Shown: positions 1 to 12,186, counted from the stretch's first letter. The stretch: 64,000 nt of DNA from Apiotrichum sp. Y4204 (GCA_025531455.1 JAMYHL010000059.1:310001-374000), one strand, 5' to 3'. Made by a program: numbers and translations. The notes: generated by a model from the letters alone, not told the origin.

Positions 1-764
1 TGGAGATGGAGATGCAGTTCGCAGTTTGCAGTTTGCAGGGTAGATGTTGTTTGCATTCCCATGCTCCCTCACCTCGGTGCCAGTACACTACGGCCCTACC
101 CACCATTGATCACTCGGCGGGACGCTATTCGCCCGCGGAGCCACGAGCGGTCATGTCCCTCTCCGGTGCTACTCGAGCCGCGAGCGTGCCATCATGTGCA
201 TTAGGTACCGGACATTGCGTTCCCAGTCGCCCAGATAGCCTAGATCCCACAAAGGCAGAGGAGGGAGACGAGAGGGAGACGATGAATGGTAGCACGCCAA
301 TGTTTGTTCCTCGCTGTTCAGCCACCCCCGCAAGTGGGGGGAACGCGCGAATGAAAAGAGAGCAGGCGCGATGAAATAAAAAATAAACACACACGGCATA
401 GACAGAAAAAAAAAAAGAAAATGATGAAATAAAAAAGACAGTCGCGTGTTTGCAAAGTCACTCATTATGTAAAGTTTTTCTTTTCGGGGTTTTTCTCGCG
501 ATCGCTTGCCCCGCGCCCCTGAGAATGCTTCCATGCTTCTGGCGCCTTGATCCGCGTTTGATCCACGCGATCCTCGCGATCCGCGTGTTCTGCCGATGAC
601 GATGACGACGACGTGATTCCCCGACCGACGTGCTGCGCCGCGCGCCGGCGAGCTCGGCGAGGCGATGAATCGCAACAGGGATGCAGGATACAAAGATGGA
701 TGGATGCTATTGTGGGACACTCCAGCGCATCCTCTCTCTCTCTCTCTCTCTTGCACTCTCTTTC
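1..764. other. Intergenic, upstream of the chitinase gene
   Basis: I see no convincing gene here; the open frames are short and compositionally random. A CT dinucleotide run at 732-751 lies immediately before the chosen chitinase start at 765 and is probably 5' leader or core promoter. Confidence 0.6.
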
Positions 765-2436
765 ATGCCTCAGTCTCAAGCACAGTACACCCGACTCGCA
801 GACTCTTCGCAGCCGCAGCAGGCGCCTATACCATTCACCCGCCGCTCCCCGCTCTACCGCTACGTCCTCACCGCGCTTGTCGCGACCGCCGTCTCCCTCT
901 TCGTCCTCTCCCACACTGCGTGGTTCCCGACGCGACCCTTCGCGCCCTTTGGCTTCTTCAGTCCCTCGTCCTCCAAGTCTTCCTCAAACCTCTCCACCAT
1001 GCAGGGCAAACGGCATGTGGGATACTTTGTGCGTTACCGGAGAGGGTATGTCAAGCAATGCTAACGTCCAGGTCAACTGGTAAGCTTATCAATCGCGGCG
1101 AACTTTGTAATAGCGGTGAACCCCGCCGCTCGCTTCCCACACACGCAGCTGACCCGCAGGGGCATCTACGCGCGCAAGTTCCCGCCCCAGATGATCCCGG
1201 CCGCACACCTCACTCACCTCAACTACGCGTTCGCCAACGTGAACAAGGACACGGGCGAGGTCGCGCTCTCGGACAAGTGGGCGGACGTCGAGATCCACTA
1301 CGACGGCGACAGCTGGAACGAGCCCGGCACCAACCTCTATGGCTGCTTCAAGGCGATTTACCTTCTCAAGAAGCAGAACCGGTAAAGAAAATATCATTTC
1401 GCACAATCTGACAACAGTCATCTCAAAGTCCTCCTCTCCATCGGCGGCTGGTCGTACTCTCCGGTTCGTGGACACGTGCGTTCCCGCAGCTGACTCGCAG
1501 AACTTTGCCAACATTGCCAACCCCGCGTGGCGCACCAAGTTTGTGCAGTCGGCAGTCAAGCTCGTCGAGGACGTGGGCCTCGACGGCCTCGACATTGACT
1601 ACGAGTACCCAAAGACGGCCTCCGACGCCGAGGCGTACGTGCACCTCCTCGGCGAGCTGCGCGCAGGGCTCGAAGGCCTCGCGCACTCAAAGGGCGCCCC
1701 GCAGGGCCAGTACCAGCTCTCGGTCGCGGCGCCGTGCGGCACCGAGCAGATGAACGTGCTGCGCATTGCCGAGATGGACCGCTTCCTCGACTTTTGGAAC
1801 CTCATGGCGTACGACTTTGCCGGCTCGTGGGACAGCGTCGCAGGCCACCAGGCCAACCTCTACTCTGCGGACCCGAATGGGCAGAGCGTCGATCGCGCGG
1901 TGCGGCACTACCTCGGCGCCGGCGTGCAGCCTCACAAGCTGACGATCGGACTGCCGCTGTATGGCCGCGCGTTCTGCGGCACACAGGGCCCCGGCGCGCC
2001 GTACAAGGGTATTGGGAAGGGCTCGTGGGAAGACGGGATGTGGGACTACAAGGCGCTCCCGCAGCCTGGCGCCGAGGAGATTAATGATCACCAGCTCGGC
2101 GCGAGCTTCTCCATGGACCGCGCGACGGGCACAATGATCTCGTACGACACGCAGCCCATCGTCATCCAAAAGGCGCAGTATATCCACCAGATGGGGCTCG
2201 GCGGCGCCATGTGGTGGGAGCTCGATGCCGACGCGCCAGAGGACACGGGCAAGGCCCTCGTGCGCACCATGCGCGAACAGCTCGGCCAGCTTGACCAGCG
2301 CCCGAACGACCTCAATTACCCTGGAAGCAGTGAGTGTCGTGGTGGCGGGTGAATTGCCACAATGCCACACCCCTCCGGGAGTTCGTCCAGACTGACCCCC
2401 ACAGTGTACGAGAACCTCCGCAAGGGCATGAACTAG
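765..2436 (+). CDS. GH18 chitinase with N-terminal membrane anchor
   Basis: A glycoside hydrolase family 18 endochitinase, which hydrolyses beta-1,4-GlcNAc chains of wall chitin. I read six exons: 765-1028, 1072-1079 (8 nt), 1160-1381, 1418-1463, 1501-2329 and 2405-2436, giving 466 residues in frame. The family signature DGLDIDYE is at about residues 208-215, with E215 as the catalytic acid. The barrel start reads VGYFVNWGIYARKF only when the 8-nt exon is included. Further hallmarks are [19 protein letters not shown] and GGAMWWELD. Residues 33-53 form one hydrophobic segment after a basic flank and there is no cleavable signal, so I infer a type II anchor with the enzyme outside. A start at 999 would remove the anchor and leave a cytosolic protein, which is less likely. 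It is convergent with the chitin synthase. Family certainty is high; anchoring is inferred. Confidence 0.93.
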
Positions 2437-2783
2437 AGATGAACTAGATGGTTAGATGCCTTATACACGATACTTGAAGTCCAGATGATGGACAGAATGT
2501 GATGACTTTATGTTTCGGACGACGGGGGTGCGGTGCTGCTGTCCCAGAGTGATATTGCGCAGGAGTTGCACCGGCAACTGCTCTCCATCTCCTGTCATCC
2601 TCCCCTTGTGAAGCAAAATGCAGTTGCATAAGCTGGCGCGCAGCGCCCGAGTAATTGTACAAGAGAATCCGAAAGGGGGGAGGTATCCGAGGGGTATCCG
2701 AGTGATAGTGCTGGCGACGGCCGCGACACTATAGGCACTATCACTGCTCTGTGAACTACTGTGACGGTAATACATGGACTGGG
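2437..2783. other. Convergent intergenic region between chitinase and chitin synthase
   Basis: These 347 bp separate two stop codons on opposite strands, so they hold the 3' UTRs and polyadenylation signals of both genes. I see no gene or repeat. Confidence 0.7.
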
Positions 2784-5568
2784 TTAGAATCCAAAGATGC
2801 GGAAGATGAGGTACAATGTGCACCCGATAAACCGCATCGCACTGAGACCGAGCACGGCCCAGAAGATGACCGTGAGGTACGGGTTGAAGGTGGACGAGGT
2901 GTTGAAGTGGCTCTTGATCCAGTTGACGAAAATGTCAGAGGTGAAGAGCATGATGACAACCATGTTGGATCCAAGGAAGAGGAGGACGACGTTGGTGCGG
3001 AAGTTGCGGTCCGAGTCGGAGCGCTTGGTCTCGGCATTGCGCTTCTCCTTGACCTCCTTCTCGGGGACGCGGATCTCAGAACGCGCCTGCTGCCAGAGCG
3101 CCTCGACATCTTCGGGACGAGTGGGAAGGGCCACCTCGGCAAGTTCCTCGCCGTCCTTTTTCAGAATCTTGGCCTGGCCGAGGTCCTTGGCCGCGCCGTT
3201 GTCACCCTTGGTACCCCACGAGACATCGTGCAGGTTGCAAAAGGCGTAGATGAGGAGAATATTGACGTAGGACGGCAGGAGGAAGAGGTACTGCACAAAC
3301 GAGGTGAACATGTGCCACGGGTCAAAGTACATGAGCGAGGAGAGAAGGTAAAGACCGTAGGTTGCCTGAGAGTTAGAGCGGTGCGTTGGGACTAAACTCA
3401 CCATGAGCGAGAGCGCGAGGTCGATAAACGTCTTGTTGTGCAAGAGCGCGTTGAACGACCAGCCCTCCTTGTCTTTGGGAACAGTGAGGTAGACTGTCCA
3501 TCCAGCACAGTATAGCAGAATGCCCTGGCAGCACGCGAACAGCAGGATGCAAAGCATGTAGAGGAACTTTGACCCTTGGGGACGGTTACCAAGCGAGCAG
3601 ATGAGGACAACAAAGCTGAGGGGTTAGCTTCAACGCTGAGCAGTTTTACTCACAGAATGGCAATGTAAACCTTGTTGAAGACCTGAGCAATTTCATCACC
3701 AGCCCCGTGGAAGGGGTCATTTTCCCTAGTCGAGACGGACGAGTTGAGCAGGAAGAAGAAAGCCAGGTAGTAGGACGAAACGGAAAGCCAGTTGAAGAGG
3801 AGGTTGATAATGTTGTAGAAGGTGAGAATCTGGAGGAAGAACTTGCGAATAATGTTGTGCCCCGAGGTCCAGATACGCCAGAAGGATATGAGGGCGTAGA
3901 ACGAGGCAAAGATGGAACCGTTGAGCCAACGACGACGCTGAGAGATAAACTCGGCGACACCAGAGGGAACGTCGGTACCGGCCTTGGCCGACTTGACGTA
4001 TTGCAGGCGCCACTTTGCGTTCTTCTTGGTGACAATCTCAAAGGCGAGGATACGGTCCTCGGCAAGGAACTTGTTACGGTCAAAGATGGACGCCTCGGCG
4101 CCGGGCAGATTCATAAGCTCTCCATGGAAGTAAGAAGCCAGGGGACCAGTGCCGTCGGGGTGGTTGGCAACAGCGGCGTAGCGGTACGCCGAGAAGGCGC
4201 CCGGCAACACCGAAATAAGACCAAAAACGGACTCGAACGGCTTGTCAAGAATGTTGGACATCTTGTACTCGAAGTTTTGGCCGGCAACAAGAGGATTCCA
4301 CAAGAGCTTGCCGAATCGGCCAGTATCGGCGTAGATTTCGCCACACGCGCCACCAACGTTCTTGTGCTTCTCAAACACCTTGTACAGCTCGTAGATAGAG
4401 GTGCCACTCGGCTTGGTACCGACATCGAGGAGGACACAGACGTTGGGCTTGACGAGCGGGCCGAATGCGTTGAAGAACCAACGGTGCGAGTTGAGCTTCT
4501 TCTTGTTCTGCTCCTTGAGGCAGAAGATCAGCTGGACAGGGACGCTGCCCATGCCGACCTCACCAGAATCAGTGACCATGATCTGGGAAGTGTACTCGTA
4601 AATGTGGGCCTGCACCTCCTTGCCGGCAACGGTGTCCTTGGCGATACCTTCGGCGTACACGCCCATGAGCTGGAGAACCTTGAGGACACGCTGGTTGACA
4701 ATTTTACGACCATCGGCGACGATACAGACCACAACCTTCTTCCAGGCACCGGGACCCCATGTCTTGGAGCGGTCACGCGAACAGAGATGGGCAATGTTCT
4801 TGATCACCGAGTTGAGAGTGCGGAGAAGCAGTGTGGCGTCCTCGTTGTACATGGTCATGACGATCTGGAAGTCAGCCTCCGATCTTGGCAGTTTCAATTA
4901 CCACTCACAAAGAGCTCGGTCTTACGGCCGTAGAGGTACTGGCGGAGGGTAAACTTCTTACGCATAAAGTCGTCCGGATCGCAAGTAGCTGCGGTGTAGC
5001 GCAGCTTTTCCATCTCTCCTGGCTCAGCCCCAAGGGTACCGGGGTTACTAGGAACCACGCCCTTCGGGACGGGCACATCCATAACCAGATTACCATTCGA
5101 TAGGGGAACGTGCTTGACGACACGCCGTGCGAGGAGGTTGTTGCGGACCTGGTGCCATCCGGCAGAGCCCGAGAGCCCCGGGCTTCCTGGCCGCGGGGCC
5201 TGCGCCATCTGCGGTGGGGGGTAGTTGTATGGTGTGGCGGGCTGCGAGTACTGCATCGTGGGCACCACCTGGCCGACGCCGTACTGTGGGCTCGAGGTCA
5301 GGTGGGTCTGCGAGCCAAACGACTTGTTCTCATCGGGATAGTCGTTCTGGTAGCTGTCGAGGTAGTCGTAGCTGTTGTCATAGTTGCTGGGCGGGCCTGG
5401 TGCGTATGGGTTCAGCGGAGTGTTCGAGTTTGTGCGGTAGATCTGCCCCGGCTGCGGCGGAGGCGCGTTGTCGTACGAGTGGTAGCTCGGCGCGCTCTCC
5501 ATCGGTGCGGGCCTGCGCGGAGGTGAGCCATTTTGGCTTCCGTACTGCTGCTGGTTGTTGGAGTACAT
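2784..5568 (-). CDS. Chitin synthase, division 1 (class I-III type)
   Basis: A plasma-membrane GT2 enzyme that polymerises UDP-GlcNAc into chitin. Exons on the minus strand are 5568-4909, 4864-3654, 3615-3402 and 3365-2784, giving 888 residues. The first 150 or so residues are Gln/Pro/Tyr/Ser-rich and disordered. The catalytic core follows, with MTMYNED near 223-229, LLDVGTKPSG, LPGAFSAYRY, EDR at about 489-491 and QRRRW at 529-533, the processive chitin synthase signature. Several membrane segments come next, then the conserved SWGTKG motif and a last hydrophobic pair near the C-terminus. The length and the SWGTKG motif match division 1 enzymes; I cannot separate classes I, II and III by eye. 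The three introns are 36-44 bp. Start context and a complete N-terminal exon support the ATG at 5568. Confidence 0.95.
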
Positions 5569-7390
5569 TGCGGTGGGTATGCTAAAAATTGATGCGGGAG
5601 AGAGGGGTAGGGGGCGGGGTTGGTCGAGATACGACTGTCGCGGACGTTATCCTGCGCCGGCGCGGACAACGGTCGGAGCGGTCAGAGTGGTCGGAGGGTG
5701 CGCTGGATTCCACGTCGAAGCGGGATGGGGGAGGAGCAAGGGGACCGTTGGCCGTTACTGAACGACTACACGTGATGACACGGTCAGTTGCAGTCAGCGA
5801 CGGGGCCGGTCTCAAACGAGTGTGTGGGGCGGTGGGTGCAGGATGCCGCTGGAGACGTGTGGAGTGGAGATGAGATGGGGTGAGATGAGATGGGACAGGT
5901 GGAATGGAGCGATACCGCGATGTCCGGAGGGAGTGGCTCTAGTGTCCTCGTGTCCTCGTGGGGGGCTGGGAGTTGGCAGTCGCGCTGGCTCGCTGGATCA
6001 CTTTGATGATGCTGTCCGGGTGTCCGTGGGTCTCTCTCTCTTGAGTCTCTCTCGGGTGTCTATTGTGTGTCTGAGCGCAATCCGTGCAACCTGGGACACC
6101 TGGAACACCTGGAACAGTCGTGGTCGTGAATCGTGGGGAGTTTGAGAGGGATCGAAAGGAGACGCAAATGGCTTTGTCCGTATCGTGTCGTGGCTGGGTC
6201 GTGCGTCGTGCGTCGTGCGGTCGTCGCAGAGCGTGATCTAAAAGAGGCTGTCTGGCGTCTCGTTCAGTCTCACAAGGTCTCAGAGAGCCAGATGGGCGTG
6301 TGGTCTGGCGTGGAATGAAAGGATCAAAAGGACAATGGTGGCGTCGGGAACGGGATCCGTCTTTTTTTCCTTTCGAGCTGCGAACGAGCAGTATTATACC
6401 GCCTTTCGCGCGGGACACCCCGCCTGAAGGGGGAAAGTGGCCTGAGCGCCCGTTCTCCTTGGATCCTTGGCATGCCGAGCTAGCCAAGCTCGCAAGCTCT
6501 GCATGGCATGCATGGGGATGCAATGCATGCAAATGATGACAAGAAAAGAGTGTACCGCTGTGAATGTCTGGGTGCATCGCGTTCACGGTCTCTCCGGGGG
6601 GCCAGGGGCACAGCTCAGGGGCAAAGGGCGGAGCTCCTGTTGCGTGTCTGCGCTGCTTCCATTCTCGTTGCAGTGCGTCTCGGAAATCCGAAACGAGCAT
6701 ACGAGAGAGATGTGGAGAGGCCAGAGATAGCAGAGACGGACCGCGGGAGATGAGAGAAAATAGCAGAGCAGCAGCGGACGGGAACAAGCATTGCATGTGG
6801 TGTTCGAGGTGGGCAGCATATTCAGATATTCAGGACAAGAGATTCACCGCCATGGCATCCAACCTGAAACGGGAAACAGGAGGAGAAAGGGGCAAGGAGA
6901 GAGGAGAGATGCGCACGGCGAGAGAGAGAGAGAGAGAATGGAATCTGGCACAGAACAGCCGTAAAATGACCCACCCATCTATCCCTGGGTTCCTCTCTCC
7001 CGCTGCTCTCTCCGCCGCTGTGTGGCTCTCCCAGCTCTTCACATTGCTGTCCCATGCTGTCCAGCCCGCGACGTGGGCGGTGCTCGGCGCCGGGGGCGGT
7101 GAGGGTCGGAGACCGCAGGGGGCGGCAGTATCTTTTGGGTTCAGGAACAAAACCAGGAGCGTCCTGAAACCCCGACTAGCAGCTAGCAGGCCCTATGGCA
7201 GCGGGAGAGTGTGTAAAGGACCGGATTGTGGGAATGGCGCGTCGTGTCGTGTTTGCACACGTATACCAGTACATGCTCTGCTGGCTGGAATACCACTGTC
7301 GCGCGACATAGCATCCACGAGTCGAGTATACGAGTATAGGCGCCGCAACGTTGAAACGCCCGCATCGCTGATGGAGCACGCGAAAGTGGC

Positions 7391-7496
7391 ACGCGACGCG
7401 CAATACGCGCGATCGCGCGCGATGCGCGTCGCGGTGACGATTTAAAACTCGACACGCGACGCGTAGGTCGTGAGTTCGCAACTAGCGCGATCGCGC
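7391..7496. repeat. Paired palindromes and direct repeats
   Basis: The 12-bp perfect palindrome GCGCGATCGCGC occurs at 7407-7418 and again at 7485-7496. The 10-mer ACGCGACGCG occurs at 7391-7400 and 7454-7463, the second overlapping an ACGCGT (MluI cell-cycle-box-like) site at 7459-7464. The arrangement repeat-palindrome-repeat-palindrome is directly visible. Function is unknown. Confidence 0.7.
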
Positions 7497-9926
7497 GATG
7501 CGGTCAAACCTCAAAAGTTTGCCTTCTCGCGGCTGGTCGCCGGGACATTGCTTCTCTGCACTACTCCGTCCGAACACCGCCCTCACGGACTGCCTTGCGC
7601 ACAACAATGGGCCAGCGCCGGCCAGCTGCTGGGTACAGTACGTTTCTCTCCGCGCACCGCTTCCAGAATCCACCGTGACCACCCGTTCACAAGTTCCGCC
7701 AAGTCGCTGCACTAGCCCGGCGGCGCCCGACCATTCTGGTCGCAATGTCGCCGCGCGTGGACTCACCTCCTGTGGAGCTCCAACTGGATCACTCTCAGCA
7801 CTCAGGGTAGGTTCCAAGTGTCCCGCCGCACGGCGACCCCGCATAGCCCACAGCGCGCAGAGCCTGCGGCCCACGCGCCCCGCGAACCGGAGCTCCGATC
7901 TCCGTATACAGGGTCAGGCATGCAGGCAACATGCCTCCCGCGCCCTGTACTCGGGCTCTTGGCTCGATTCCCCAACTCACTCGTTCACAACTCTGCTTCA
8001 AGTGTCCGTATCCGCTCCCGTGTCCTGGATGGCGGAGATGTGGGAGAGGAGAGGACCGGAGAACGGCGGCATTGCACGCATGTCCATTGTCTCCGACGCA
8101 ATCACGGAGTGAATAAATATCAGATTGATTCGAGTGCGGTGTCATGTGCTAACCATTCGGAACGTGGTTCTGTAACTCAGAGCAGGGTGGACCGCTGCCA
8201 TGGTCGACTTGCGACCTGGAGAGCAGCGTGCACGGAGGTTGCAGCGGCCATGCACTCTGACACCACACAGCCCCGGGCCGCACTGCACCGTGCACATCGA
8301 CCTGTTCGCCTGGTTGCACGCATGGTACTCACTCGGCTCACTCTGGCACAGGTTTACGATCCGTTCTTTTGCCACTTGACTGCCCGTTGAGACATGAGCA
8401 GCCGGCCCGCCGAAATGTGGTTCTGCTTCCTGGGCCTGAGGACGCATTGCTCTCCTGTTCTCATTCCTCCTCTAACCGCTTTTCAGCAGCACTCGTTGAC
8501 AATGCCACTCGCCGAGGCGCAGAGCATGGATCACTCATCCCCTCGCCCTCAACGGACCGCTGCGCACAGAATCGGACACCGCCCGTGGGAGGTCCTAATC
8601 TCCCTACACCCCATCGGTTCACAGGTCACAAACTCGTATCCCTTTGACTGATGGACAATGGCTGCAAAAGTGTGGATACTACGGTACAGAGTGGAAGCGT
8701 GCAGCCGCTCCGGTTCGTCGGCTGTTCTGTCGGACGCCTTGTTGGACGCTGACTCTGAGACTGAATCTGATCAAACTGTTCCTCTGCCGTGAAGCTCTTG
8801 GATCCGCGACGTCTAGGAGTCCCTACCCTCTGCCCGCTGCTTGCCCTCAACTGTCAGCTGTCAGCAATTGGATCTCTGGACCCACATGGCCCTCCGGCGC
8901 CCGCAACTGCCAAGACCCACGAGTCCATGGAGTGGAGTCTGCTTCAGGTGGTCGTCCTGCGGACGCATGTCCGTCACTAGTATGGTGACTGCGGACTGGG
9001 CGCGACGTCAGTGAGCACACGCGTACCTCCAATATATCAACGTGACGACGTGTCGAAAGAAATGAGCTACAATGCGAGAAGTGCAGTCCGAGTCCAGGAA
9101 GGTGATGTCGGATGTTGGCTGCCAGAAACGACAAACCGACTTTGAGCTGTCGAAACTGCAGGTACATTCAGACCTTTTGTGATACTGCGACTTGTCCACC
9201 CCTACAGCCTTCAACACAGACTTCACCACAGAGACACAGACCACCCTCGCGTCCGGCGATGATCCCATCTCACCCGATCTTCAGACTCTAATCACCATAT
9301 CCCAGGCGGCAGTCCCCCGCACACGGCCGTTGTTTCCAGTAGACTATCCCATCACCTACGGAGAATACTGCGGTACAATAACGTCATCCGCCGTGTTTGG
9401 AGTATCACTCGCCATCGTCCAGACGTGGCATTAGACATCTCGGTGGCGGTGGCTGTAGGAAATGAGGAAAAGGATGAGAACGGCCGATGGCCCAACCTGA
9501 CCCATGTGGCGCCGACAGCATGACCAGGCAAGCGCAGCCCCGGTACGCCTCGAGGACAGAGATGAAGTACGAGTTTATCCATGGCGATGGGCCATGGGTG
9601 ATATGGGGTAAGAGATCCTGCGCCCCGTCCGCAGCGACCCCGGGTCGGCGGCGCCACTCTCCACCACTCTCCGCCACTGACCAACGGCGCTCACATCATG
9701 GCGACCGCATACACTCATGTACCGGCGCTCGCCCGGCCCAACTGCGTGACGGCCTTGAATGGACCACATATAAGGTGCGCATCGACACGTAGTAGGCGAG
9801 ACGACTCGTACGCCGTCGCTGGACCACCGTTTAGCGATCAGCCATCTGCTCTGATTCACGCCCTTTCTGAGTTGCAGGCATGCAGATCTGCATGAGGATC
9901 AGCGGACAGACACCGTAAAACCGCAA

Positions 9927-9956
9927 GACATTGACATCGACATTGACATTGACACT
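9927..9956. repeat. Hexanucleotide tandem repeat
   Basis: Five tandem units GACATT/GACATC/GACATT/GACATT/GACACT fill 30 bp in non-coding DNA. Confidence 0.8.
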
Positions 9957-10766
9957 TGGCCTCTCGGGAGCGGGTTCTGCACCATGATCATGCGCGCACC
10001 GTATTCGACAATTCTACAGACAGTGAGAGCTGCAACGTGCGATAATGCGTCGCTGCTTACAATCTTGGCACACTCTTGTCCGCGGGCGCCCGGCGCCCCA
10101 TTCTCGTCTAACATCTCACTGCATCCCCACAGCCAAGCATGATATATAGCTCCCCCGGCGTCTTTCTTCACCCACCCACCACCCCATCGACCCTACCGAG
10201 CAACAGTTTCCCTCCCGGCCGACCGCCACACCGCATCTCAAGAGGCGAGAACGACCGCGCCGCTTGACGCTCACCACGCAGCCCCCTCTTCGTCGCAGCC
10301 CCTAATCCCATTGCTCCCAACCAGCTACAGCACGATCATTACGCCTGCCACAGCACATATCGCGCGCGGCGCGGCGCCAGTCCGCGCACGGAGTGGAATC
10401 CTCGCACAGCTCCATGAGCCGGCGTCACACTCCATAAACAAATCAAGTTTAAAAAACGGAACGATCAAAAAGCACAAGTAACCCGAGAACAGCGGACAAA
10501 AGCCGGATTGTGACCCACCACTACCTCGCAGCCGTGGCTGCAACTCCTCCAGAGCCCAGTACGCACCCCAGTTTCCGCCACGCTATCGAGCGTTGCCCTC
10601 CGTCGTGATCCCCACCTCGTGGCTGAGACGCCGAGACGCCGGCTCTGACCATCGCCTTTCCGTCCTCCGATCCCCGAGCCTCAGAACCGCGCATACCGCC
10701 ACGTTCGCGCGCTTCCTCTGACCCATTCGGTACCCCTGACCGTCACCCACGGCCACATCACCCACA

Positions 10767-12055
10767 ATGTTCTGGAAAAGCTCGCGACCTGCCCCCGGGC
10801 CAAGCGGGACGCTGATGCCAGACCCGACGGGGTAGTCGCCGATAAGCAGAAGTCAAGCACTGCGATCGGTAACCATAGTGCGAGTTCCGAGATTCAGCAT
10901 CCGGGCAACGACGCGCAATGCAAGGCGAGCGTGAGGGGGGACAACAGGACGATCACAAGGACTCGACAGGACTCAACTCCGGACACTTTGGCAACAAACC
11001 CGCAAACGCTCAGTGGACAAGCAAGCTCTGTCGCGGAGAGCAGGCCGGTATCGCCTTCATCCTCGCTGTGGCGAAATCTCCGGAATCATGGACGGAGACT
11101 CGGCGCCGCCGCGAACGCCAGCAGTTTGAGCGTCAACTCCGCGCCCGCACTCGATACGCACCCGGGGCACCGATCAGCACCCGAGCCCAAACACCCGTCC
11201 TTCACGCTCCGCATCCGGAGTCGGGGGAAGCGCACCGGAATCGGACCGTGGGGTTCGGCGAAGGAGCGCAAGCAGCTCGACAACCTCAAGCTCTCCCCCG
11301 TCGAGAGCCTAAGCGCCAGTACCGTCAAGAGCACAGTCAGCAGCAGAGACAGCACGACGGAAAGCAGCGCAGCAGACGAAGTAGGCACGCACCGCTCCCA
11401 GCCCTCTTCCGACTTTTCGCAGCGCCGCGTCCGCTTTGACGAGGCCGCCATGCCGGCCCGCGAGGAGAAGAAGTCTGCAACCTTCCCCCGTCGGGAAGCA
11501 TCCCTCCGCGCGATACTCGCCCGCAGCCCCAGTCTCTCCGACTTTTCCCGCTCGCCAGCCGCCAGCGACGCGGGTGACGGCGAGGACATCCCGCTACCTG
11601 GAATCTCTCCCTGCCGATCTCCGTCGCCAATGTTCCTCCGCCGCCGCGTCGCGAGTGACACTGACGTCTTCTTCCCAGCCTACCCTCCCCTCGCCATCAC
11701 ACCCTCGTCGCCCCTCGCCCGCCCGACCGCCACGCACTACTTTCCCCCGCAAGCGAATCCACGCACCGGTCCGCCGACGACGTTCCACTTCCAGCAGCCG
11801 TCGCCATATCCCCACCCCATGTCCGAGACAGTGTCCCGCATCCACTCGCAGTATCTCAACAGCACGGTGTGCGTGTACCCGCCGCTTCCCAGCGGAAATG
11901 CCGCTCAGAAGCGGGAGTGGCGCGCAGATGCCTTATTAACCGCTGGGGAATCTGCAAGTCCAGGCCAGGGATTCTCCGCGCCGGTGCCCGAGGCAGGCAT
12001 TATCGGCGGCAGTGGCGCGGGCGCCGGGATCTTTGTCAGTAGGAGAAGGAGGTAG
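10767..12055 (+). CDS. Hypothetical Ser/Pro/Arg-rich protein
   Basis: I do not recognise this protein. The frame closing at 12055 is open for over 1.1 kb but has no good ATG near its 5' end. An ATG in good context at 10767 (CACAATG) joins it if a 47-bp intron at 10832-10878 is removed, giving a protein of about 413 residues beginning MFWKSSRPAP. The sequence is low-complexity, rich in Ser, Pro and Arg, with several SP/RS-type patches and an RRVRFDEAAMP segment resembling a PP1-docking RVxF motif. The C-terminus is SRRRR. There is no membrane segment or enzyme motif. The intron donor (GTAGTC) is weak, so the first exon is uncertain; the long downstream frame is better supported by its length and consistent composition. 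Confidence 0.55.
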
Positions 12056-12186
12056 AGCTGGGAGGTCAGTGTAGGGTGAGCGAGGAGGCGAGGAAAGCGA
12101 CTTGACCGACCGCAACAATGCGTTACACACAGAACAATTGTAACATACCAATGTACTCAAACCGACCCATAGTTGACCCGGACCGG

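Larger units (their letters stand above)
5569..10766. other. 5.2-kb gene-poor region
   Basis: No frame here shows recognisable protein sequence; the longest (about 290 codons) look like GC-driven random reading frames. The right-hand end of the chitin synthase promoter should lie in 5569-6300. Features seen: two 12-bp palindromes at 7407-7418 and 7485-7496 with nearby 10-bp direct repeats, a GACATT-type hexamer repeat at 9927-9956, and TATA-like tracts near 9767 and 10140 that could start unrecognised transcripts. Multi-exon small genes or non-coding RNAs cannot be excluded. Confidence 0.5.

Noticed and set aside
3707..4933. 408-codon plus-strand frame opposite the chitin synthase
   Set aside because: Antisense of the catalytic exon with no independent homology.
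5939..6796. 285-codon minus-strand frame
   Set aside because: Overlaps equally long frames on the plus strand, has no recognisable motif and shows mixed composition; best explained by GC content.
5569..10766. CRISPR array or mobile element in the gene-poor tract
   Set aside because: No regularly spaced repeats, terminal repeats, or transposase, integrase or reverse-transcriptase motifs are visible.
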